DNA of 15,674 bases from Thermoplasmata archaeon (GTDB lineage: Archaea; Thermoplasmatota; Thermoplasmata; Lutacidiplasmatales; UBA184). Numbering within the stretch: the stretch's first letter is position 1; the number at the start of each line of letters is the position of its first letter. Below are positions 6,096 to 13,700 of the stretch, piece after piece. The position numbers and the translations under genes were made by a program. A model generated the notes under the pieces. That model was given only the letters and a program-made list of their open reading frames with translations, was not told where the DNA came from and did no database searches. The stretch covers positions 1-15,674 of the forward strand of contig JASHUS010000078.1 of assembly GCA_030039865.1 (NCBI GenBank). Direction: 5' to 3'.

Positions 6096-6950
6096 ATGTC
6101 CTCCGCGACGGCCGAGTTCTCCCTCGCGTCGAAGTTCCGATTGAACCAGGGTACCGAGATCCCGGTGGTCGGTCTCGGCGTCTTCCAGACGCCGCCGGGC
6201 GCGATCACTGAGCAGGCGGTGCGCTGGGCGCTCGAGGTCGGGTACCGTCACATCGACACCGCGGCGATGTACGGCAACGAGGCCGACGTCGGTCGGGCCG
6301 TGCGGGCCTCGGGGATCCCCCGCGAGGAGATCTTCGTCACGACGAAGCTCTGGCACACGGAACACGGCTTCGAGTCCGCCCAGCGCGCCGCGCACAAGAG
6401 CCTCGCGACGCTGGGGCTCGACTACATCGACCTCTACCTCATCCACTGGCCGCGCGCGAACTCTCCGCAGGACCGATTGGACTCGTGGCGCGCGTTCGAG
6501 AAGCTCCAGGCCGACGGCGTCTGTCGGACGATCGGCGTGAGCAACTACATGGTGCGGCATCTCGAGGAACTGCTGGCCCACGCCAACGTCGTGCCCGCGA
6601 TCGACCAGGTCGAGTTCCACCCGTTCGTCTTCGATCCCGGGCTCCTCGGCTTCGCCCAGCAGCACGGGATCCGGCTCGAGGCCTGGTCACCGTTGACCCG
6701 GGGCCGCCGGCTCGACGATCCCACGATCGTCGCGATCGCCCGGGCCCACGGAAAGACGCCCGCGCAGGTGCTGTTGCGCTGGTGCCTCGAGCACGGGATC
6801 GTGGCCCTTCCGAAATCGATCCACCACGACCGGATTGTCGAGAACGCCCAGATCTTCGACTTCCGGCTGACCCCCGAGGAGATGACGCGCCTCGATGGCC
6901 TGCACGACGGTCAGCGCGTCGGCATGTGGAACCCGTCCGACATCCCCTGA
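6096..6950 (+). CDS. aldo/keto reductase, 2,5-diketogluconate reductase-like
   Basis: The protein is 284 residues from ATG at 6096. It is a complete (beta/alpha)8 aldo/keto reductase. The catalytic tetrad is visible: Asp54 and Tyr59 in HIDTAAMYGNE, Lys84 in VTTKLWH, and His117 in DLYLIHWPR. The signature GVSNYMVRHLEELL and the NADP-binding C-terminal region ALPKSIHHDRIVENAQIFDF are in place, and the length matches the family. Such enzymes reduce aldehydes and ketones with NADPH in the cytoplasm; close relatives act on diketogluconate or methylglyoxal-type substrates, but the substrate is inferred only. It ends the run that starts with the GYD gene, and the ferredoxin downstream has its own promoter. 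Confidence 0.92.
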   Translation: MSSATAEFSLASKFRLNQGTEIPVVGLGVFQTPPGAITEQAVRWALEVGYRHIDTAAMYGNEADVGRAVRASGIPREEIFVTTKLWHTEHGFESAQRAAHKSLATLGLDYIDLYLIHWPRANSPQDRLDSWRAFEKLQADGVCRTIGVSNYMVRHLEELLAHANVVPAIDQVEFHPFVFDPGLLGFAQQHGIRLEAWSPLTRGRRLDDPTIVAIARAHGKTPAQVLLRWCLEHGIVALPKSIHHDRIVENAQIFDFRLTPEEMTRLDGLHDGQRVGMWNPSDIP

Positions 6951-7047
6951 CGGGGGTCCAGGCGGCGTGCCAATCCGCGACGGGCCGTTGTGGTCCGTAG
7001 CGTCCCGGCGCGCTCCGGGGGGCAACGGTTCCGCCGGGGACTCACCC

Positions 7048-7055
7048 TAATATAT
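7048..7055 (+). promoter_or_regulatory. TATA box of the ferredoxin gene
   Basis: TAATATAT is the clearest TATA-like sequence in the window and lies in an otherwise GC-rich 139-base gap (6951-7089). Its centre is about 38 bases before the ATG at 7090, so transcription should begin near 7077. That leaves a short leader containing AGGTG (7081-7085) as a modest ribosome binding site. The rest of the gap shows nothing that I can assign. Confidence 0.65.
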
Positions 7056-7089
7056 CCCACCACGGTCCTCCAATCAGGTCAGGTGCGAC

Positions 7090-7368
7090 ATGGTCAGTGT
7101 CGAGGTGGCCCACGCGAAGTGCACGGGGTGCAGCCACTGCCGGGACGTCTGCCCGGTGACGGTGTTCGAGATGCAGCCCCGCGAGAACTGGCCCGACGTG
7201 GTCGACGACCCCGCTGTCGCCGCGAAGTTCCAGTTCCGGGCCGAGAAGTCGGCGGTCATCCACGGGCCGGACTGCATCATGTGCGAAGCGTGCCTCTTCG
7301 AGTGCGAAGGCGAGTGCATCACCATCGTCGACGATGAGGGCACCGTCCACCAGTCGACGTACAAGTAG
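7090..7368 (+). CDS. 2[4Fe-4S] ferredoxin
   Basis: The protein is 92 residues from ATG at 7090. The first cluster motif is CTGCSHCRDVCP (Cys11, 14, 17, 21). The second is CIMCEACLFEC (Cys62, 65, 68, 72), with an additional Cys76 shortly after. About 40 residues separate the two motifs, more than in the minimal clostridial ferredoxins, so there is an inserted loop (NWPDVVDDPAVAAKFQFR). The second motif lacks the usual proline after its last cysteine. It is a soluble low-potential electron carrier. The partner is unknown; the downstream dehydrogenase uses nicotinamide cofactors and is not an obvious direct partner. Confidence 0.92.
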   Translation: MVSVEVAHAKCTGCSHCRDVCPVTVFEMQPRENWPDVVDDPAVAAKFQFRAEKSAVIHGPDCIMCEACLFECEGECITIVDDEGTVHQSTYK

Positions 7369-7412
7369 TCCTTCCGGGCGCGCGCTCCGGGCCTCACTGC
7401 GCTAGTTCCCGA

Positions 7413-7417
7413 GGAGG
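7413..7417 (+). promoter_or_regulatory. strong Shine-Dalgarno before the dehydrogenase gene
   Basis: GGAGG lies 11 bases before the ATG at 7429. It supports that ATG as the start and suggests that this gene, 60 bases downstream of the ferredoxin stop, is translated from a leadered (probably shared) message. Confidence 0.6.
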
Positions 7418-7428
7418 ACGAACGCGCC

Positions 7429-8400
7429 ATGCTGGACAACGCGATCGCGGCCGAGCCAGTTCCGCCCCCCGCGAAGGTCGGCTTCATCGGGCTCGGGATG
7501 ATGGGGGCCGCGATCGCCGAGCGGATCCGGGCCGCCGGTCACCCGCTCGTCGTCCACAATCGGACCCGGTCGAAGGGCGCGTCGCTGGTGGCGGCCGGTG
7601 CGACCTGGGCGTTCCATCCCAAGGATGTCGGCCGCGAGGCGTCGGCCAAAGTCGTCTTCCTCGACCTGACGGACGCCCGCGCCGTCCATCGCGTACTCTT
7701 CGGCCGGAACGGGCTCGTGGCCGGCCTCCCGCGCGACGCCTTGGTCGTCGACCTGAGCACGATCGGACCCTCGGACAGCCGGGACGTCGCGCAGAAACTG
7801 GGGGCGCTCGGCCTCCACTACATTGACGCGCCGGTCGGAGGCAGCGTCGAAGCGGCGCGCAACGGCCAGCTCCTCGCCTTCGTCGGCGGCTCGGAGGAGG
7901 ACGTCGCGCGCGCCCGCCCCCTGCTCGCGGCCGCGGCGCAACGCATCGAGCATCTGGGCCCCGTCGGCGCCGGCACGTCGATGAAGCTCGTGAACAACCT
8001 GCTCATGGTCGGCGATCTCGCGCTCGCCGCCGAGGGCGTCGCCGTCGCCGAGGGGCTGGGACTGGATCGCAAGCGCACGGTCGACATCCTGCTCGAGGGC
8101 GGCGGCTACTCGCGCATACTCGAGCTGAAGCGGGCCGACTTCGAGGAGCGACGGTATCCCCCTCAGTTCCAGCTCCATCTCGCGACGAAGGACCTCAAGC
8201 TGGTCGCGATCGCGGCGCGCGCCGTCGACCGGGAAGTCCGCATCGGCAAGGAGGCGGCGCGGATGGCGCAGGAGGCGGTCCGCGGGGGTCGGGGGAACGA
8301 GGACTTCTCGGCGATACTCGAGGCCGCCCTCGCCCGACGCGTCCGTCGTTCGCCGACGCCGGAAACCTCCGCGCCGGCGCCGCCGACGGGACCGGGATGA
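7429..8400 (+). CDS. 3-hydroxyisobutyrate dehydrogenase-family NAD(P)-dependent oxidoreductase
   Basis: The protein is 323 residues from ATG at 7429. After about 15 variable residues comes the Rossmann motif KVGFIGLGMMGAAIAERI (GxGxxG at 21-26). HNRTRSK follows the second strand, and its arginine there suggests NADP(H). VVDLSTIGPS and DAPVGGSVEAARNGQLLAFVGG form the substrate region, and GAGTSMKLVNN carries the catalytic Lys186. The C-terminal helical domain is complete and ends with a proline-rich tail. The family includes 3-hydroxyisobutyrate dehydrogenase, tartronate semialdehyde reductase and glyoxylate/succinic semialdehyde reductases, and the sequence alone does not choose among them. 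The stop is separated by one base from the stop of the opposite-strand DUF457 gene. Confidence 0.9.
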   Translation: MLDNAIAAEPVPPPAKVGFIGLGMMGAAIAERIRAAGHPLVVHNRTRSKGASLVAAGATWAFHPKDVGREASAKVVFLDLTDARAVHRVLFGRNGLVAGLPRDALVVDLSTIGPSDSRDVAQKLGALGLHYIDAPVGGSVEAARNGQLLAFVGGSEEDVARARPLLAAAAQRIEHLGPVGAGTSMKLVNNLLMVGDLALAAEGVAVAEGLGLDRKRTVDILLEGGGYSRILELKRADFEERRYPPQFQLHLATKDLKLVAIAARAVDREVRIGKEAARMAQEAVRGGRGNEDFSAILEAALARRVRRSPTPETSAPAPPTGPG

Positions 8401-8401
8401 C

Positions 8402-9385
8402 TCAGAGCGCGCGCAACTTCGGCCGGTAGAAGTCGGACTTCACCTGGGCGGGCCCGCCATCCGCCGGGAAGAGGACGCGCACGCCCGCCGACCGACCCAG
8501 GAAGGTGAACTCGAGCGAGTACCAGTGGGCGACCCAGTCGCCCGCCGCGTCGCGGTCCGCTTCGCCGAAGTGGTACGTCCCCTCGATGACCTGGCTGTGC
8601 TGCCGCGCGAGCGGGTACGACCACTCGAGCGCCTCGCGCTCCGAGCTCGGCGTCCCCGTGTGCGGCGTCGCCTGGACGGGGCCCTCCACGCTGTGGGGAC
8701 CGTCGACGATGCCGCGGCCGAACGTGTAGCGAGCCCAGGTGGTGCGAACCCGTCCGGCGGCGTTCACCTCCGAGAGGAGGAGCCACGTGAACGGATTGGT
8801 CATCGGGACGATCTGCTGGAACTGCCCGTTCTTCTTCAGGTCGCGGCCGATCTCGAGCCGACCGACGAGCCGCACGGCGAAGTAGGCGACGAAGAACGCA
8901 CTGACGCCGTAGAGGGTCCCCTGATAGATCGTGAAGGCGACGTGGTTCCGCTCGACCCCGAGCAGCACGTAGAACGCGACCGCCGAGAAGACGAGCGTGA
9001 CGAAGTTGATCGCTCGGTCCGCGTCCATTTGGAGCCGGTGATCGCTGAACGGGGCGAGCGGCGGCACGGCGAACTGGGTGAATCCGTCCTGCAGGATGTG
9101 GCAGCAGCCCCCGACCTCCATCACGAGGAAGTAGACGGCGATCGAGCCCGGCAGGATCATCGGCGCGAGGACGGACCCGACCGCGGCGACGATCGTGACG
9201 CCGAGCAGCGAATGCGTGATCCCATGGTGGCGCAGGATCGGGAAGCGCCGGGCGAGCGGGAAGAAGAGCGCGTCCGCGTCGGGAAGGCCGCCGGCGAGCG
9301 CGCCCGCCGCGAGGTACTGGGGATGGAAACCGACGATCCCGTACGTGACGAGGTAGGCGACGAGGACGTGGGTGAGGAGATCCAC
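8402..9385 (-). CDS. DUF457/YdjM-like membrane-bound putative metal-dependent hydrolase
   Basis: The protein is 327 residues from GTG at 9385. The N-terminus DLLTHVLVAYLVTYG, followed by GGLPDADALFFPLARR and RHHGITHSLLGVT, gives the conserved His/Asp signature of the YdjM/DUF457 family (H-D-HxxxTHS). At least four hydrophobic segments follow, including VTIVAAVGSVLAPMIL, VTLVFSAVAFYVLLG and GVSAFFVAYFAV. The C-terminal third is soluble and beta-rich. Family members are annotated as putative metal-dependent hydrolases and, in archaea, often lie near cell-surface or lipid genes; the reaction is unknown. The gene starts 21 bases after the aEF-1beta stop and is probably the last of that transcript. 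Confidence 0.85.
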   Translation of the reverse strand: MDLLTHVLVAYLVTYGIVGFHPQYLAAGALAGGLPDADALFFPLARRFPILRHHGITHSLLGVTIVAAVGSVLAPMILPGSIAVYFLVMEVGGCCHILQDGFTQFAVPPLAPFSDHRLQMDADRAINFVTLVFSAVAFYVLLGVERNHVAFTIYQGTLYGVSAFFVAYFAVRLVGRLEIGRDLKKNGQFQQIVPMTNPFTWLLLSEVNAAGRVRTTWARYTFGRGIVDGPHSVEGPVQATPHTGTPSSEREALEWSYPLARQHSQVIEGTYHFGEADRDAAGDWVAHWYSLEFTFLGRSAGVRVLFPADGGPAQVKSDFYRPKLRAL

Positions 9386-9406
9386 GGACGGTCGGGGACG
9401 GGGCCC

Positions 9407-9673
9407 CTACAGCAGCCCCTCCTCCATCACCTCGACCGATTCTACGTGCGGGACCTTCGCGATCGCATGCTCCGTCGACTCGAGGATCCCGCCCGCGTCC
9501 GCCATGACGATCGAGACGAGGAGCGACTGGAGCCCGAACGCGACGTCCTTGACCTGGAGCCCCCGGATCGTTACGTCCTTCGGGACGGCGGCGCGGACCG
9601 CTTCCGCGAGCGCCTTCATGTCGGTCTCGACGCCCTGCGGCATCACGCGGAAGAGCACGGCGACCTGCCCCAT
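9407..9673 (-). CDS. ef1b: archaeal translation elongation factor 1-beta (aEF-1beta)
   Basis: The protein is 88 residues from ATG at 9673, the usual size of the archaeal factor, which lacks the eukaryotic N-terminal part. The sequence VAVLFRVMPQGVETDMKALAEAV, the middle VAFGLQSLLVSIVMAD and the C-terminal HVESVEVMEEGLL match the ferredoxin-like exchange-factor domain, including the acidic C-terminal end. It promotes GDP/GTP exchange on aEF-1alpha in the cytoplasm. A GGGGGTTCAGG sequence directly upstream serves as the ribosome binding site. It starts 15 bases after the zinc-ribbon gene, the typical archaeal neighbour. Confidence 0.95.
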   Translation of the reverse strand: MGQVAVLFRVMPQGVETDMKALAEAVRAAVPKDVTIRGLQVKDVAFGLQSLLVSIVMADAGGILESTEHAIAKVPHVESVEVMEEGLL

Positions 9674-9688
9674 CCTGAACCCCCGGAC

Positions 9689-9862
9689 CTACGGGCCTTC
9701 GAACCCGCAGTGCGGGCACGTGAACGGCACGCTCTGGTCGCGGCAGCGCGCGCACCGGCCGATCGTCGCTTCGCCGCAGTTCGGGCAGAGGAACTGGGTC
9801 GCGCCCTTGGCGGGGACCGCGCGTCCGCACGAGCTGCACCGAAGTTCGACCCGGGCCTGCAT
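9689..9862 (-). CDS. four-CxxC zinc-ribbon protein (HVO_2753-like family)
   Basis: The protein is 57 residues from ATG at 9862. Eight cysteines form four CxxC knuckles: Cys9/12, 26/29, 37/40 and 49/52 (RCSSCG, LCPNCG, RCARCR, TCPHCG), and the protein ends in GFEGP. The arrangement, size and terminal G-F-x-G-P match the small archaeal zinc finger family known from HVO_2753 of Haloferax, which is commonly found beside the aEF-1beta gene, as here. It should bind two Zn2+. The molecular role is not settled. The frame is open further upstream, but the ATG at 9862 fits the family length and has a G-run (GGGGGG) about 12 bases ahead of it. Confidence 0.92.
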   Translation of the reverse strand: MQARVELRCSSCGRAVPAKGATQFLCPNCGEATIGRCARCRDQSVPFTCPHCGFEGP

Positions 9863-9912
9863 CGAGCGATGATCCCCCCACTCCGCGGTGTGCGCTGCGA
9901 GCGGGACGCCGC

Positions 9913-10779
9913 TCACTTGCGCAGCGCGCCCCGCCGGCGTGCGGCCACCCGGGTCGCGTATATAAACAGTACTCCGAGGAAGACGATCACGCCCGCGACG
10001 TACCACAGCGTGTAGCTCGTCGGGCTCGACGCGACGTAGAACGACGTGGAATACGTCGTCTGGCCGTTCGCGAACCGGACGAGGCCGTGCTCGTTCGCGA
10101 GCGAGATCGAGAACGTGTGCTCGCCCGTCGAGAGCCCGAGCGTCGCGTAGTGGTACGTCATGTTGTACGTCTCGCCGGGCGTCAGCGTCGGGATCGTGAC
10201 GGTCCCGACGATCGAGCCATCGAGATAGACCTGGAGCGGGAACGACAGCACGGTCGACCCGGCGCTGTTCACGAGCTCCGCGGTGAGCGTGTACGGCTCG
10301 ACCACGTGGATGACGTAGGTCAGGTTGATCGACGAGTTCTGCTTCTCGTAGACGGACGAGATCAGCACGCTGATCGTCACGATCTCGGCGATCGGGCCGG
10401 TCGTGAGCGACGTCGCGATCGAGGCGTTACCGGTGAGGTTGCCGCTCGCCGGGGTGATCGCGACCCCGCTCAGGTTCGCCGCGCTGAGCGAGGCGTAGTA
10501 CGTGAGGTTCCCGATCTTCGTCGCGTTGGCGGCGAAGGCCGGTCCGCCCGTCGCGTTCACGAGATACGTCCCGTTCGAGTCGGTCGCGAGGATCGACGGG
10601 CCGGTCACGTTCCCCGTGACCGACGTCGACGCGGGCGCGAGCCGTACGCCCGGCTCGGCCCCGGCGGCGAGCGACGGGGCCACCGGTCCGGCCAAGAGGA
10701 GGACGAGGGCGAGCCCCGCGAGGGTCGCGATCCCGGCCCGGAACGGCGTCAGCGCCGCCTCCACCGCCGCGTGCGCCAC
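9913..10779 (-). CDS. secreted, C-terminally anchored CARDB-like surface protein
   Basis: The protein is up to 288 residues from GTG at 10779; GTG at 10764 is an alternative. The N-terminal hydrophobic segment (GIATLAGLALVLLLAGPVAP, ending in SLAAGA) looks like a signal peptide or anchor. The exposed part has about eleven N-X-S/T sequons. Its second half (AELVNSAGSTVLSFPLQVYL, LTPGETYNMTYHYA, GEHTFSISL) has the pattern of a CARDB/NEW3-type beta sandwich. A C-terminal transmembrane helix (WYVAGVIVFLGVLFIYATRV) is followed by a basic tail ARRRGALRK. The gene overlaps the end of the AglB-like gene by 16 or 31 bases, which implies coupled translation. The family is not recognised beyond these parts. 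Confidence 0.8.
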   Translation of the reverse strand: MAHAAVEAALTPFRAGIATLAGLALVLLLAGPVAPSLAAGAEPGVRLAPASTSVTGNVTGPSILATDSNGTYLVNATGGPAFAANATKIGNLTYYASLSAANLSGVAITPASGNLTGNASIATSLTTGPIAEIVTISVLISSVYEKQNSSINLTYVIHVVEPYTLTAELVNSAGSTVLSFPLQVYLDGSIVGTVTIPTLTPGETYNMTYHYATLGLSTGEHTFSISLANEHGLVRFANGQTTYSTSFYVASSPTSYTLWYVAGVIVFLGVLFIYATRVAARRRGALRK

Positions 10780-13700
10780 CAGCGGTACCCGACGATCACC
10801 CCGATGAGGGCGAGCGCCGGCACGAAGACGAGGACCGGCACGAGCCAGTCCGGGTACGCCGGTGGGGGGCCGACGCCCGGCCCGGTCACGGTGGGCGGCG
10901 TCTGCGTGTGGACCGTGGAGAGCGGGATCCCGATCGTCGCGGACGCGGAGACGCTCCCGCTCGAGTTGAGAACGTCCGCGGAGACCGTCACGCTCCCGGG
11001 CGTGAGGAAGATCGCGGCGGTGGCGTTGAGCGAGACGTAGAGCGTCTCGTTCTGCCCGGCGGTGAGGTTCGTGGTCGCGATCGGCTTGTCGTCGTCCGTC
11101 TGGACGACCGAGGACCAGCCGAGCGACGCGAGGTGCGCGGAGTTGACCACGCTGAGGGCGACCGTCTCGTACGTGTTCCCAGTATTGAGGACGTAGAACG
11201 GCTGGAGGACGTGCTGAACGCCGACCTGGCTCGCGGAGGAGGAGGTGGCGCCGATCCCGATGCCGTACGTCCCCACGACGTTCACCGTCGGCGCCGGGCT
11301 CACGCTACCGACGACGGTCCCGCCGGACGTGACGAAGACGATCGATATCCCCGGATGGGCGACCGCCGTCCCGGCGGGCACGACGAACGTGACCTCGGCC
11401 GTGAGGTTCGTGCCGGTCGGCCCGGGCGTCAGCGTGGCGCTCGCGAAGCTGAAGTCGAAGACCCAGGACGAGGGCGTCGCCTCGGGCGTGATCGTGACGG
11501 GCTCCGTCCCGACCGCGCGCACGCTGAACGCGAACCGGGCGGTCGAGCCCGCCGTGAGCGTGACCGACGTCGGGCCGACGAGCGTCCCGGCCACGCTATC
11601 GGAGATCGGGTAGGCGAGCGGCACGTTCGCCGCCGCGTTGCCCTCGAGGATCATCAGGGTGATCGCGCCGGTGAGGTTGACCGAGCTGCCGTAGACGATC
11701 GCGGTCGAGCGGGCGCTCACGCCGTAGACGCCCTTCGGCAGTGGGAGCGAGATCGAACGGCCGGTAGCGAGCCCGGGGAACGCGATCCGCTGGCCGGTCG
11801 GGGTCTGGAGGGTGAGCGTGACCGGCCCCACATCCCGGGCCGCTCCGCCGGGGGCGACCGCCGAGAGCGTGGCCGTCCACGTCGTCCCGAGCGATAACGT
11901 GAGGGGCGTGTTGAGCCCCGGTAACGCGAGGACGCTCCCGAACGCCGCCTGGCCCGCGGCCAATCCCGATCCGTTCACGTAGACCGAGTACGCCCCCGGC
12001 GCGACGCGCGCGGAGAAGGCGCCGTTCGAGTACGACACCGTGGTCACGTTGAGGTACGGATACGGACCGACGAGGAGCGCCGTTCCCGCGACCGGCGTCG
12101 TGAGGCCGGGGCTCGAGATCGTCGCGTTGACCCACCACGGCACCTGGGTCCCGACCATCTGGATGAGGCAGGCCGGGCTCGACGAGCTCGGCGTGCACGT
12201 CGTGCCGTTCGTGACGGCGTAGTCCATGTAGTAGCTGCCGTTCGGCCCCGACGTCGACACGGTCGCGTTCGCGAAGACCGAGTACGTCACGCCCGGGGGC
12301 ACGGTGACCGAGAACGTCCCCGAGCTCGAGGTCGTGCGCGTGGTCGCGCCGTCGGGCGCGACGACGGAGATGAGGGCGGAGACGGAGAGCAGGTGATCTC
12401 CGTTCCGTAACGTGCCGCTCAGCGTCGTGCCCGCGTTCGTGAGCACGAGCCGGGGCGTGATCGTGCCGTTGGCGTTGACGGTCACGCGCGTGAGGTTCGT
12501 GTACGTCGTGGAGCCGGCCGTGTACGTGGCGGTCGCCGAGTACGCCCCCGGCGCCGCGTAGAATCCCTTCTGGTACGTCGCGCCGCTGATCGACGTGTTC
12601 CCGAGCGTCGGCGAGCTCAGCGCGACGGTCACGTTCGCGAGCGACGCGCCGCTCGGCACCGTGATCGTGCCCTTCGCGGTGATCTTGGGGATGATGACGA
12701 GCGTGAGGTTGGAGTACGTCGCGCCGAGCGGGATCGTCGTCGAAAGGATCGACGGCGGGAGGTAGACCTTGGTGCTGTTGGCGATCGTCGCCTTCGCGCC
12801 GACCCCGTACGTGCCCGGCGGCGCTCGGAAGGCGAACGTCGGGCCCCCGGTGAACGTCAGGTTGACGGCGCTCGAGCTCTCGGCGGTGAGGTTGACGGTC
12901 GCGCTCGTGCCCGCGGGGAGCCCGACGAGCGTGAGGGTCACGTTCACGTCGGCGAGCCCGAGCGGGAGCGTGGTCGTCGAGGGCAGGCCCGTCGGCGTCA
13001 CGCCGCACACACCGCCCGGGACGAACCCGACCGCGTTGCCCGAGAGGCAGTACGATCCGCTCGCGAGCGTGCCGGGGACATAGACGGTCGCGGTGCCGTT
13101 CCCGTTGGCGAGGACCGGGACCGACGCCCCGAGCGCGCTCGCCGTGACGGTGACGTTGGCGTTCGCGGCCGGATAGAACCCTCCGTTCCGCAGGTTGGCG
13201 CCGACGCTGAAGTAGGCGGTGACGGAGTCGGACGGCGTGACGACGACCGAGGTGGTCGGCGCGCTGAGCGTGACGCTCTCGAGGCCGGCGGTGACCGAAC
13301 TGCCCGTCTCGTCCGCCGAGCCCGTAAGGGTCGCGAGCGAGTACGTGCCCGCCGGCAGGATCATCGTGAACGATCCGTTGCCGCTCGTCCAGGTCGTCGC
13401 TTGGCCGCCCGCCGAATTCGACGCGAGCACGACGGTCTCCGTACCGTTCGGTCGCGAGCTCATCCCCGCGACGACGCCGCGTAACGTGAGCCCGGGCGTG
13501 AGGGCGAGCGACGCGGGCGGGGGCGCGAGCCCACCGACCGTGAGACGGCTGACGCCGGCGTAGATCGTGGTACCGACGTACCCGAGCGCGTAGACGGAGT
13601 AGAGGCCGCTCGGGAGGGTCGCGCTGACGAGACCCGACGCCGAGCTCGTCACGACCGTCCCGCTCGAGGTCGCGTTCGAATACGCCGTGATCGGAGGGTC

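Noticed and set aside
8163..9881. 572-residue minus-strand open frame spanning the DUF457, aEF-1beta and zinc-ribbon genes
   Set aside because: It is out of frame with three well-supported genes and is arginine-rich without motifs.
9863..10006. Upstream extension of the zinc-ribbon protein to 105 residues
   Set aside because: The extension overlaps the end of the CARDB-like gene and does not fit the usual length of about 57-60 residues.
11596..13008. 470-residue open frame on the minus strand inside the AglB repeats
   Set aside because: Composition is almost only Arg, Asp, His, Pro and Gly, the typical out-of-frame shadow of GC-rich coding DNA.
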